33,877 bases of DNA from Holophagaceae bacterium (lineage in GTDB: Bacteria > Acidobacteriota > Holophagae > Holophagales > Holophagaceae): the NCBI GenBank assembly GCA_003165415.1, contig PLUC01000233.1, forward strand, positions 1 to 33,877, written 5' to 3'. A model generated the notes under the pieces. The model ran no database searches, had not been told where the DNA came from, and worked only from the letters and a program-made list of their open reading frames with translations. The translations under genes and the position numbers were made by a program. Positions 7,595 through 15,673 of the stretch are shown here, one piece after another. Within the stretch, counting starts at the first letter, position 1; every line of letters starts with the position of its first letter.

Positions 7595-8638
7595 CTATAG
7601 CGTCTTGATGTCCAGGACGAAACGGTAGCGGACGTCCCCCTTGACCATGCGCACGTAGGCTTCGTTGACGCCGCTGACGGGGATCAGCTCGATGTCGGAG
7701 ACCACGTTGTGCTCCGCGCAGAAATCGAGCATCTCCTGGGTCTCCTTGATGCCGCCGATGAGCGAACCGCTCAGGGTCTTGCGGCCGAAGATGAGGGAGC
7801 CGGCGGCGATGGGGGTGGGCGCCGGCGGCACCCCCAGCAGCACCATGGCGCCCTCCAGGCGGACCATGCCCAGGTACTTGTTGTAGTCGTGGGGGGCGGA
7901 GATGGTGTCGATGATGAGGTCGAAGCGGCCGGCCAGGCGCTTGAAGGTGGCCTCATCGGAGGTCAGGCCGAAGCCGGCGGCCCCCAGGCGCCGGGCATCC
8001 GCCTCCTTGCCAGCGGAGGTGCTGAGCATGGTCACTTCCGCGCCCATGGCCGCCGCCAGCTTCACGGCCATGTGGCCCAGGCCGCCCAGGCCCACGACCC
8101 CCACCTGGTCGCCCGGCTTGGTATGCCAGTGGCGCAGGGGCGAGTAGGTGGTGATCCCGGCGCACAGCAGCGGCGCGGTGGCGGCCAGGTCCAGCTTGGG
8201 GGACAGGTGCAGTGCGAAGGCCTCGTCCACCACGACGCGGGAGGAATAGCCGCCGTAGGTGCGGGTGACCCTGTCCATCTCGGTGCCGTTGTAGGTGAAG
8301 GCCGCGCCCTTCTGGCAGAATTGCTCCAGGTCCCGGGCGCAGCTGGGGCAGGTGCGGCAGGAATCCACCATGCAGCCCACCCCGGCCAGATCGCCGGGCT
8401 TGAAGCCCTTGACGTGGGCACCCACCTGGGCCACCCGCCCCACGATCTCGTGGCCGGGGACCATGGGGAACAGCGAGCCGCCCCACTCGTCCCGCACCTG
8501 GTGGACATCGGAGTGGCAGACGCCGCAGTAGGCGATCTCGATCAGCACATCGTGGGGACCCACCGCCCGGCGCTGGATTTCGAAGGGCCCCAGGGGCAGG
8601 GCGGCGGCTGGGGCGGCATAGGCTTTGGTGGGGTGCAT
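7595..8638 (-). CDS. Zinc-dependent NAD(P) alcohol dehydrogenase (YahK/cinnamyl-alcohol type)
   Basis: A 347-residue medium-chain dehydrogenase that probably reduces aldehydes reversibly. Catalytic-zinc ligands are Cys41 (CGVCHSD), the His63-Glu64 pair in PGHE, and a Cys in LLCAGITTYSP. The structural-zinc lobe has Cys94, 97, 100 and 108. The Rossmann motif is GLGGLGHMAVKLA. Length and motifs fit the YahK/CAD branch, whose members mostly use NADPH and reduce many aldehydes; the true substrate cannot be read from the sequence. The ATG at 8638 is supported by AGGAG about seven bases upstream. It is a single gene, convergent with cysK across the paired repeat element. The next gene is divergent, 160 bp away. 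Confidence 0.92.
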   Translation of the reverse strand: MHPTKAYAAPAAALPLGPFEIQRRAVGPHDVLIEIAYCGVCHSDVHQVRDEWGGSLFPMVPGHEIVGRVAQVGAHVKGFKPGDLAGVGCMVDSCRTCPSCARDLEQFCQKGAAFTYNGTEMDRVTRTYGGYSSRVVVDEAFALHLSPKLDLAATAPLLCAGITTYSPLRHWHTKPGDQVGVVGLGGLGHMAVKLAAAMGAEVTMLSTSAGKEADARRLGAAGFGLTSDEATFKRLAGRFDLIIDTISAPHDYNKYLGMVRLEGAMVLLGVPPAPTPIAAGSLIFGRKTLSGSLIGGIKETQEMLDFCAEHNVVSDIELIPVSGVNEAYVRMVKGDVRYRFVLDIKTL

Positions 8639-8798
8639 GGGGACTCCTGCGGGAAATTTCCCGGTCCCGCATAGATTACCCTAGGCGTCCGGCTGAAATT
8701 TGTCCGGGGCCCGAGGAACCTGTCTCTGGTTCGTGGCATGAACTGTAAATAAGGCTCCGTTCCATTTGATCGGCTGCCCTGTTGAAGGGAGAAACTTC

Positions 8799-10223
8799 GT
8801 GCTCAAACCCATCTTGTCCCTGGCAGCGCTTGCGCTGCTGGCCTTGCCCTTGTCTGCGCAGGCAAGGATATTCAACGATTCAAAGGGCCCCTGGACCCTG
8901 AGAAGGGCCGCCAACCTTTGGAATATTGAGGAACGCCTCGAGCCTTCTCCATGGGATGACGTGATCATCCCCCCCGGGGGGAGTGCCCAGGACTGGGGTG
9001 GTTTCGAGAAACCGGGGATGGTCTTTTTCCGGCTTGAGGACCAGAGCGGCGCAGGCCATCTGCTCATCTGCCTCAACAACGAGAAGCCCAGGCATGCCCA
9101 CCTGCTCAAACGCTTCGACAAGGAGAAACCTGACTACCTCCGTCTGGGATCCTGCATCGAGCCGGGCAAGGAAGACGCCCGGGAGATTCTGCGCGATGAA
9201 GACGCCGAGCGCGAGGACAAGCACAGCGGTCCGAGTCTGGTGATCATCAAGGAGGCCTACCCTCCCAGCGGGGCGATCGACAGGCCCGGGCCGTCCAGGA
9301 AACGGGGAGCGGCGGCGGCCGGACTGGGAGCGGCGGCCGGCGGCGGAGCCCCGGGCCACCGCGATCGGATGGTGGTGAAGTTCGGGAAAGGGGACGAGAC
9401 CGCGGCCTTTTCCCTGGGCGACGCCTTCATCCTTGAGGCCAGTGCGGTCGCGGAGGAATCCGGGCGGGCCTGGGAGAGTGCCATGACCTCGCACCGAGCG
9501 TTGCGGAGCATATGGGAGGCCATGCCCGCGGGCCTCCCCAAGGACAAGGCGGAACTGGCGATGCACCGGGCCGGGGTGTCCCTTCTGGAATGTCAACGCG
9601 ATCACCTGCTTGACCAGATGTCCAGCTTGCGCCATAAGGACAGGGCCTTGGAGGTCCACGCAGGGGGCGCCGCCAGGGGCCGGGACCGCCGCGAAAAAGC
9701 ACTGGCCAAGGCCCAGGAAGGCTTCAATGCGGCAGGGAAGAACCTGGATAGGGCTCGCCACGAGGTGCGGCTGATGGCGTCTCTCATCGGGGCTGTTTCG
9801 CACCGGGTGCAAGCCGAAACGACCATGACGGCGGTTCGTCAACTCGCTGGGGAAGAGAGGCAAGAAAAGCCAGGGGGACAGCTGAAAGTGTATGAACTGA
9901 TCCAGACCGCGCAGGCGGAACTGGGAACGGGCAATGTCTGGTGCGCCGAAGCCCTCCGGGTGATGCCGGAGTTCGCCGATGCATGGGCCGATTGGAATGC
10001 GCGGTTGGATGGGGAAATGGACAAGCTCACCCCCCTTGAACAGTCCCTGGCGCTGGCTTCCAAGGTGCCACGCGGACCCCGCACGCCCCATAAATCGCGC
10101 GTCGCCCCCGCCAAGCCGGCCATGGGCAAGAGCAAGAGGGAGCTCAGGACCAGGAAAGGGAAGCCGGGCGTCCGGTTCGAAGCGCCCGCCGCGGCAGCCG
10201 CGGCCGCTACGGCCGCTGATTGA
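8799..10223 (+). CDS. Exported protein of unknown function, 474 residues
   Basis: The GTG at 8799 is the best start: GGGAG lies seven bases upstream and the signal peptide (LKPILSLAALALLALPLSAQA) begins at once. The mature N-terminal part (about residues 25-115) looks like a compact beta-rich domain with WTLRRAANLWNIEE and IIPPGG. A low-complexity Ala/Gly linker follows near residue 170. Residues about 200-370 are charged and helical and could form a coiled coil. The tail is very basic (KSKRELRTRKGKPG) and ends in an Ala run. I recognise no family. Being basic and exported, it may bind something anionic, but that is a guess. Its 3' end overlaps the convergent activase gene by 17 bases. Confidence 0.75.
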   Translation: MLKPILSLAALALLALPLSAQARIFNDSKGPWTLRRAANLWNIEERLEPSPWDDVIIPPGGSAQDWGGFEKPGMVFFRLEDQSGAGHLLICLNNEKPRHAHLLKRFDKEKPDYLRLGSCIEPGKEDAREILRDEDAEREDKHSGPSLVIIKEAYPPSGAIDRPGPSRKRGAAAAGLGAAAGGGAPGHRDRMVVKFGKGDETAAFSLGDAFILEASAVAEESGRAWESAMTSHRALRSIWEAMPAGLPKDKAELAMHRAGVSLLECQRDHLLDQMSSLRHKDRALEVHAGGAARGRDRREKALAKAQEGFNAAGKNLDRARHEVRLMASLIGAVSHRVQAETTMTAVRQLAGEERQEKPGGQLKVYELIQTAQAELGTGNVWCAEALRVMPEFADAWADWNARLDGEMDKLTPLEQSLALASKVPRGPRTPHKSRVAPAKPAMGKSKRELRTRKGKPGVRFEAPAAAAAAATAAD

Positions 10224-10938
10224 AACCCGGCCGGCCATCCTGGGACAGGAGCTCGCGGGCCCTGGCCACCGCCTCCGCCGAAGGTTCCAGCGCGCTGAGC
10301 GAGTAGGGCAGGCCCAGTTCCTGGTACTTGCCCAGGCCCAGGGTGTGGTAGGGCATCAGCTCGATGGGCAGGCCGCCCAGGCGCGCGGCGAAATCGGCGG
10401 TGGCGGCCAGGTTCTCCGGGTCGTCGTTGCTGCCGGGCACGAGAGGCACCCTCAGGATCATGGGCGTGCCCTGGTCCGCCAGCCGCACCGCGTTCTCCAG
10501 GATCAGGCCGTTGCCCACCCCGGTCAGGAGGGCGTGGCGGGTGCTGTCCATGTGCTTCAGGTCGAAGTAGACCAGGTCCATCAGGGCCAGCGCGGCTTCG
10601 TTGGGCGCCCACGGGAAATGGCCGCAGGTCTCCAGGGCCAGGTGGATGCCCGAGGCGTGCAGGCGTTGGGCCAGGTGCAGCAGCAGCTCCGGCTGGGCCG
10701 TGGGTTCGCCGCCGGAGAAGGTGACCCCGCCGCCAGACTGGCGGTAGAACACCCGGTCCCGCTGCACCGCCGCCAGGATGGCCTCGGCGGGCATGGTCCG
10801 GTCCGGCCCGTGCCAGGCTTCCGGGTTGCAGCACCAGGCGCAGCGCAGCGGGCAGCCCTGGAAGAAGATGGTGCTGCGGATGCCCGGGCCGTCGTCGGTG
10901 GACCAGCGCTGGATCTCGAAGATGTTCCCTTCGATCAT
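10207..10938 (-). CDS. Glycyl radical enzyme activase (radical SAM, PflA-like)
   Basis: The 243-residue protein installs the glycyl radical on its partner using S-adenosylmethionine and a 4Fe-4S cluster. The cluster ligands are the CX3CX2C motif Cys29, Cys33 and Cys36 (GCPLRCAWC). It also has the GGGVTFSGGEP block for SAM binding and YFDLKHMDSTRH. Many activases of the dehydratase/lyase group carry a ferredoxin-like insert with two extra clusters after this motif. Here it runs almost straight to the VFYRQSGGGVT segment, so the insert is absent, as in PflA. The start overlaps the stop of the upstream enzyme gene as ATGA, so the two are translationally coupled and this activase almost certainly serves that enzyme. 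Confidence 0.92.
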   Translation of the reverse strand: MIEGNIFEIQRWSTDDGPGIRSTIFFQGCPLRCAWCCNPEAWHGPDRTMPAEAILAAVQRDRVFYRQSGGGVTFSGGEPTAQPELLLHLAQRLHASGIHLALETCGHFPWAPNEAALALMDLVYFDLKHMDSTRHALLTGVGNGLILENAVRLADQGTPMILRVPLVPGSNDDPENLAATADFAARLGGLPIELMPYHTLGLGKYQELGLPYSLSALEPSAEAVARARELLSQDGRPGFNQRP

Positions 10939-13337
10939 AGGTGGGCGTACGAGGTGCGGGCGATGATGGCGTCCTGCACCTCCCGGGACAGGGTCACGAA
11001 CCGGGCGCTGTAGCCCGCCACCCGCACCAGCAGGTCCTGGTGTTCCTCGGGGCACCGCTGGGCGGCCCGGAGCGTCTCCGGGGAGATGACGTTGAACTGG
11101 ACGTGGAAGGCGCCCAGCTCGAAGTAGCCCCGGATCAGGGCCGCCAGGTTGGCCAGGTCCCGGTCGGTCTTCAGGGCGTCCGGGGACAGCTTGAGGTTGA
11201 GCAGGGTGCCGCCGGAATGGGCCTCGTGGTCGAGCTTCGCGGCGGACCGCATGAGCGCGGTGGGGCTGGTGAGGTCGGTGCCGGCGTGGGCGGCGCAGCC
11301 TTCGGTGAGGGGGCTCCAGGCCCGGCGCCCGTCCGGGGTGGCGCCCACCACGGCGCCCGCGGGGATGTAGTTGGAGATGCCCATGAAGGCGCTGTTGAAG
11401 GGGGAGCCGAACCAGTCCCGGCGGCTGCGGACTTCCCTCTGGTAGACGTCGCCGATCTCCGCCGCCAGCCGGTCCACCCCCTCCAGGTCGTTGCCGTACT
11501 TGGGGCAGCCGGCGGCCTCGACGCGGAGCTGCTCGAAGCCTTCCCAGTCCCGCTCCAGGGCCTGGCAGAGGGCCTGGAGGCTGACGCTGCCGCGCTCGAA
11601 CACCAGGGTCCGCACGGCCTCCAGGGCGTTGGCGGCGTCGGCCAGGCCGATGCCGGTGAGCACGGCGCCCCCGTTGACGGCGGCCCCGCCCCGGGACAGG
11701 TCCCGGCCCGAAGCCATGCAGCCCTCCACCATGAGCGACAGGAACGGCCGCGGGGCCTGCTCGGAGTGCACCTGCTGGGCGATCAGGGTGGCGATGCTCG
11801 CCTGCTTCACCAGGTATGCCACCTGCTGGAAGAAGGCGGCCTTGACCTGGTCGAAGGTGGTGAAATGGCTTGGGTCGCCGCTGGCGACGCCCAGGCGCTC
11901 GCCCCGGCGGTTGCGGCCGTCGTTCAGGGCGAACTCCAGGGCCGAGCCCAGGTTGATGTTGGCCGCGGCGGTCCACTCGTTCACCTTGCGCGAATGGGGC
12001 ACCACGCAGCCGCCGTTGTTCCAGTCCCGGGCGGCCGCCAGCGGAACCCCGGCCGCCAGGAGCATGGCGGTGCCGGTGCGGTCGTTGTGGATGGCGGGGA
12101 AGCCCATGCCTTCCCGCACCAGTCCGCAGACCGCCAGCAGGAACGGCTCGGGGCAGTCCGGGTGGATGCGCACGCTCAGGTTGGGCTGGTGGGTGCGGGC
12201 ATGGCGCGCCGCGGCCAGGCACATGTAGGACACCGGGTTGGTGGCGTCGGAGCCGTCGGCTCGCTTGCCGCCGATGGTGAGGTTCTGGAAGGCGCTGTAG
12301 CCCGCGAAGAAGCGGGCGGTGTTGCTGGAGACCGCCCAGACCCACTCCGAGAGCTTGATCCACAGGCAGTCCATGAGCTCCTGGGCGGCCTCGGCGGTGA
12401 TGAGGCCCCGCTCCAGGTCCGCCTGGAAGTAGGGGGCCAGCACCTGGTCCAGCCGGCCCAGGTTGAGCGCCACGGCGTTTTCCGACAGGATCCGGCCCAC
12501 CTGGACGAACCAGACCATCTGCACCGCTTCCCGGAACCCGCGCGGGGGCTGGGCCGGCACCCGCCGGCAGGTGGCGGCGATGGTCTCCAGCTCGGCCCGG
12601 CGCGCGGGTCCGGCGGCGAGGGCCAGCCGTTGGGCCTCCTCGGCGTAGCGCTCCCCCAGGCGGATGATCGCCGCGCAGCAGAGGCTCGCGGACCGGTAGA
12701 ACTCGATGCGCTCCAGGCTGTCCCGGTCGGCCGGCTCCAGGTTGCGCAGCCGCTCCTCGGCCTCGGCCTGGAGGCCGGCGAAGCCCTGGGCGAAAATGAT
12801 GTCCTGGAAATCGGGAGTATGTTCGCCCACGTAGGCGCGCCACTTGGAGTCGTTGTCCACCACCCCGGTGTCCACGGTCACCCGGGCGGTCTCTTCGGGC
12901 AGCCGGGCCAGGTAGGCCTCCTCCAGGGAACGGCCCCGCCAGAACGGGAAGATCTCCTCGCGCAGGCGGCGCTTCTGCTCCTCGGTGACCCGGTAGGGGT
13001 CCTGGTCCCGGTGGGGAAAGTCGTCCAGCTCCGCCTCGATCCATTTCCAGGACAGCTCCGGATCCACCGACCCGGCCCGGCGGGAGGCGCCCGGGTTGCC
13101 GACGATGAGCTCGTCGTCGAAGATGGTCACCGGCAGTTCCGAGCAGGTGGCCAGGAACCCCAGGGCGCTGCGCACCTGGGCGCTGGCTCCGGCGTGCTCC
13201 CGGTGGGCCCGGGTGTAGAGGGCCGCGCGCGCAATGCAGAGGCTGGGCTGGGCCTGGTTGAAGGCCTGCTTCAGCCGCCGGATCCTCGGGCTGGGGGCGG
13301 CGAAAGTTTCACTGGGGCTGGGTTCCACCTGCAGCAT
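10935..13337 (-). CDS. Glycyl radical enzyme (PFL-like), substrate unknown, GCVVP active site
   Basis: The 800-residue protein has the usual length of the family. The C-terminal glycyl-radical loop is VRVAGYSARF with Gly775, followed by LSREVQDAIIART. The thiyl-radical cysteine is Cys444 in GGCVVPH. Known eliminases and decarboxylases (choline lyase, propanediol and hydroxyproline dehydratases, hydroxyphenylacetate decarboxylase) carry GCVE, with the Glu acting as acid/base; here that position is Val446. Pyruvate formate-lyase has two adjacent Cys, which this lacks. The chemistry is therefore open. The start has AAGGAG eight bases upstream. No microcompartment shell genes or downstream aldehyde or alcohol enzymes lie in the same operon. 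Family members are irreversibly broken by O2 once activated. Confidence 0.9.
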   Translation of the reverse strand: MLQVEPSPSETFAAPSPRIRRLKQAFNQAQPSLCIARAALYTRAHREHAGASAQVRSALGFLATCSELPVTIFDDELIVGNPGASRRAGSVDPELSWKWIEAELDDFPHRDQDPYRVTEEQKRRLREEIFPFWRGRSLEEAYLARLPEETARVTVDTGVVDNDSKWRAYVGEHTPDFQDIIFAQGFAGLQAEAEERLRNLEPADRDSLERIEFYRSASLCCAAIIRLGERYAEEAQRLALAAGPARRAELETIAATCRRVPAQPPRGFREAVQMVWFVQVGRILSENAVALNLGRLDQVLAPYFQADLERGLITAEAAQELMDCLWIKLSEWVWAVSSNTARFFAGYSAFQNLTIGGKRADGSDATNPVSYMCLAAARHARTHQPNLSVRIHPDCPEPFLLAVCGLVREGMGFPAIHNDRTGTAMLLAAGVPLAAARDWNNGGCVVPHSRKVNEWTAAANINLGSALEFALNDGRNRRGERLGVASGDPSHFTTFDQVKAAFFQQVAYLVKQASIATLIAQQVHSEQAPRPFLSLMVEGCMASGRDLSRGGAAVNGGAVLTGIGLADAANALEAVRTLVFERGSVSLQALCQALERDWEGFEQLRVEAAGCPKYGNDLEGVDRLAAEIGDVYQREVRSRRDWFGSPFNSAFMGISNYIPAGAVVGATPDGRRAWSPLTEGCAAHAGTDLTSPTALMRSAAKLDHEAHSGGTLLNLKLSPDALKTDRDLANLAALIRGYFELGAFHVQFNVISPETLRAAQRCPEEHQDLLVRVAGYSARFVTLSREVQDAIIARTSYAHL

Positions 13338-13467
13338 GGTCGGGGCTCCTTGGCTGGGCCTGCTCCCAAAGTAGGGTCATTCATGCCTTTTGGGGCATAC
13401 ACTTTGGCGCATTTTTCTATAACAGTCGGCATCCAAGGGAGGAGGAAGGTTGAACGACCCGGCGCCG

Positions 13468-13481
13468 TTGAACCGGATCAA
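13468..13481. promoter_or_regulatory. FNR/CRP-like box upstream of the glycyl radical enzyme
   Basis: The 14-mer TTGAACCGGATCAA matches the FNR consensus TTGAT-N4-ATCAA at nine of ten defined positions. It lies 131 bp before the glycyl radical enzyme start. On the minus strand a possible -10 (TATAGA, about 13421-13416) would put the box about 64 bp upstream of transcription, near class I activator spacing. The 396-bp gap 13338-13733 also holds the prkA promoter and a small hairpin (TCTCC at 13671-13675 with GGAGA at 13682-13686); I see no gene in it. Confidence 0.45.
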
Positions 13482-13573
13482 CCCCGTCGCCGCACATGAC
13501 AAAGAGTGAGGGCATCATCATTGCGTTCCTGAAAAGGATGCCTAAACTTTATGAATTATTAGTTCGAAAATTA

Positions 13574-13602
13574 TTGACTGCTTCAAACCTAAAAACCATA
13601 AA
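13574..13602 (+). promoter_or_regulatory. Likely promoter of the prkA-yeaH-spoVR operon
   Basis: In an AT-rich stretch, TTGACT (13574-13579) is followed after 17 bases by CATAAA (13597-13602), a reasonable sigma-70-type match. The transcript would carry a leader of about 125 bases before the prkA ATG at 13734, which has a strong GGAGG at 13723-13727. No sigma-54 (GG-N10-GC) promoter was apparent here. Confidence 0.5.
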
Positions 13603-13733
13603 GACTAAAGAGGAATAAGTTTAACGGGCGTGGCTGGGAGAATATACTAATATTACTACAAAGGTCGGGTTCTCCGATACGGGAGACGAGAAGGAAGGCC
13701 AGCAGGGCAAAGTCCAACCAGGGGAGGGATGCA

Positions 13734-15656
13734 ATGTCCGTTTTTGATCGCTGCCTCAACCGCTATTCCACCGCGCGGGAAGAGGAGATGACCGTCCAGG
13801 AGTACCTGGAACTGTGCAAGAAAGATTCATCAGCCTATGCCAGCGTGGCCGAGCGGATGCTGATGGCCATCGGCGAGCCGGAGGTGGTGGACACCCACCT
13901 GACCGACCGCAACTCCCGGATCTTCGCCAACAAGATGATCCGGATCTATCCGGCCTTCAAGGGCTTCTACGGCATGGAGGAGGTGATCGAGGCGATCGTC
14001 GCCTACTTCCGCCACGCCGCCCAGGGCCTGGAGGAGAAGAAGCAGATCCTCTACCTGCTCGGGCCGGTGGGGGGCGGCAAGTCCTCCCTGGCGGAGGAGC
14101 TCAAATCCCTCATGCAGAAGGTGCCCTTCTACTCCATCAAGGGGTCGCCGGTGAACGAGTCCCCCCTGGGCCTGTTCAACCCGGTGGAGGATGCCCGGAT
14201 CCTGGAGGACGACTACGGCATCCCGCGCCGCTACCTGGGCTCCATCATGAGCCCCTGGGCGGTCAAGCGCCTGCATGAGTTCGGCGGCGACATCACCCAG
14301 TTCCGGGTGGTCAAGCAACGCCCCTCGGTGCTGTCCCAGGTGGCCGTGGCCAAGACCGAGCCGGGGGACGAGAACAACCAGGACATCTCCTCCCTGGTGG
14401 GCAAGATCGACATCCGCAAGCTGGAGATGTTCTCCCAGAACGACCCCGACGCCTACTCCTACTCCGGGGGCCTGTGCCTGGCCAACCGGGGCATGCTGGA
14501 GTTCGTTGAAATGTTCAAGGCGCCGATCAAGGTCCTGCACCCCCTGCTGACCGCCACCCAGGAGGGCAACTACAAGGGGACCGAGGGCTTCGGCGCCATC
14601 CCCTTCGACGGCCTGATCCTGGCCCACTCCAACGAGGCGGAATGGACGACCTTCAAGAACAACCGCAACAATGAGGCCTTCCTGGATCGCATCTACATCG
14701 TCAAGGTGCCCTACTCCCTGCGGGTCACCGACGAGGTGCAGATCTACCAGAAGCTGCTGGACAACTCCTCCCTGACCCAGTCCCCCTGCGCCCCGGACAC
14801 CCTGCGCATGCTGGCCCAGTTCTCGGTCCTGTCCCGGCTCAAGGAGCCTGAGAACTCCAGCATCTACTCCAAGATGCGCATCTACGACGGCGAGAACCTC
14901 AAGGACATCGACCCCAAGGCCAAGAGCTACCAGGAGTACCGGGACTTCGCCGGGGTCGACGAGGGCATGACCGGGCTCTCCACCCGGTTCGCCTTCAAGA
15001 TCCTGTCCCGAGTCTTCAATTATGACCACCGGGAGGTGGCGGCCAACCCGGTGCACCTCATGTACATCCTGGAACAGCAGATCGAGCAGGAGCAGTTCGC
15101 GCCGGCCACCGAGGAGCAGTACCGCCGCTACCTCAAGGAATACCTGTCGCCTCGCTATGCGGAGTTCATCGGCAAGGAGATCCAGACCGCCTACCTGGAG
15201 AGCTACTCCGAGTACGGCCAGAACATCTTCGACCGCTACGTGACCTATGCTGATTTCTGGATCCAGGACCAGGAGTTCCGCGACCCCAACACCGGCGAGA
15301 TGCTGGACCGGGCCGCCCTCAACGAGGAGCTGGAAAAGATCGAGAAGCCCGCCGGGATCTCCAACCCCAAGGACTTCCGCAACGAGGTGGTCAATTTCGT
15401 CCTGCGCGCCCGGGCCAAGCACGACGGCAAGAACCCGCTGTGGACCTCGTACGAAAAGCTGCGGGCGGTGATCGAGAAGAAGATGTTCTCCAACACCGAG
15501 GAGCTGCTGCCGGTGATCTCGTTCAACACCAAGGCCAGCACCGACGACCAGAAGAAGCACCAGGATTTCCTTGAACGGATGGTCAGCAAGGGCTATACGG
15601 AAAAGCAGGTGCGCTTGCTGTGCGACTGGTATCTTCGGGTGCGCAAGTCGTCCTGA
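13734..15656 (+). CDS. prkA: Serine protein kinase PrkA (YeaG)
   Basis: The 640-residue protein matches E. coli YeaG (about 644) in length and organisation. An AAA+ domain has the Walker A motif GPVGGGKS at residues 110-117. The conserved PrkA region follows (KVLHPLLTATQEG, FDGLILAHSNEAEW, FLDRIYIVKVPYSLR), and the C-terminal third carries the weakly kinase-like PrkA domain. PrkA proteins have been reported as Ser/Thr kinases and, in Bacillus, as an ATP-dependent protease, so the activity is unsettled. In enterobacteria the operon responds to starvation and stress. It is the first gene of a three-gene operon, with 17 bases to the next gene. Confidence 0.96.
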   Translation: MSVFDRCLNRYSTAREEEMTVQEYLELCKKDSSAYASVAERMLMAIGEPEVVDTHLTDRNSRIFANKMIRIYPAFKGFYGMEEVIEAIVAYFRHAAQGLEEKKQILYLLGPVGGGKSSLAEELKSLMQKVPFYSIKGSPVNESPLGLFNPVEDARILEDDYGIPRRYLGSIMSPWAVKRLHEFGGDITQFRVVKQRPSVLSQVAVAKTEPGDENNQDISSLVGKIDIRKLEMFSQNDPDAYSYSGGLCLANRGMLEFVEMFKAPIKVLHPLLTATQEGNYKGTEGFGAIPFDGLILAHSNEAEWTTFKNNRNNEAFLDRIYIVKVPYSLRVTDEVQIYQKLLDNSSLTQSPCAPDTLRMLAQFSVLSRLKEPENSSIYSKMRIYDGENLKDIDPKAKSYQEYRDFAGVDEGMTGLSTRFAFKILSRVFNYDHREVAANPVHLMYILEQQIEQEQFAPATEEQYRRYLKEYLSPRYAEFIGKEIQTAYLESYSEYGQNIFDRYVTYADFWIQDQEFRDPNTGEMLDRAALNEELEKIEKPAGISNPKDFRNEVVNFVLRARAKHDGKNPLWTSYEKLRAVIEKKMFSNTEELLPVISFNTKASTDDQKKHQDFLERMVSKGYTEKQVRLLCDWYLRVRKSS

Positions 15657-15673
15657 AGATTTGGAGGGAGCCT

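Noticed and set aside
10207-13044. A single 945-codon minus-strand frame covering most of the glycyl radical enzyme and all of its activase
   Set aside because: Only its last 243 residues are real (the activase). The earlier part is an out-of-frame reading of the glycyl radical enzyme gene, whose true frame carries all the family motifs.
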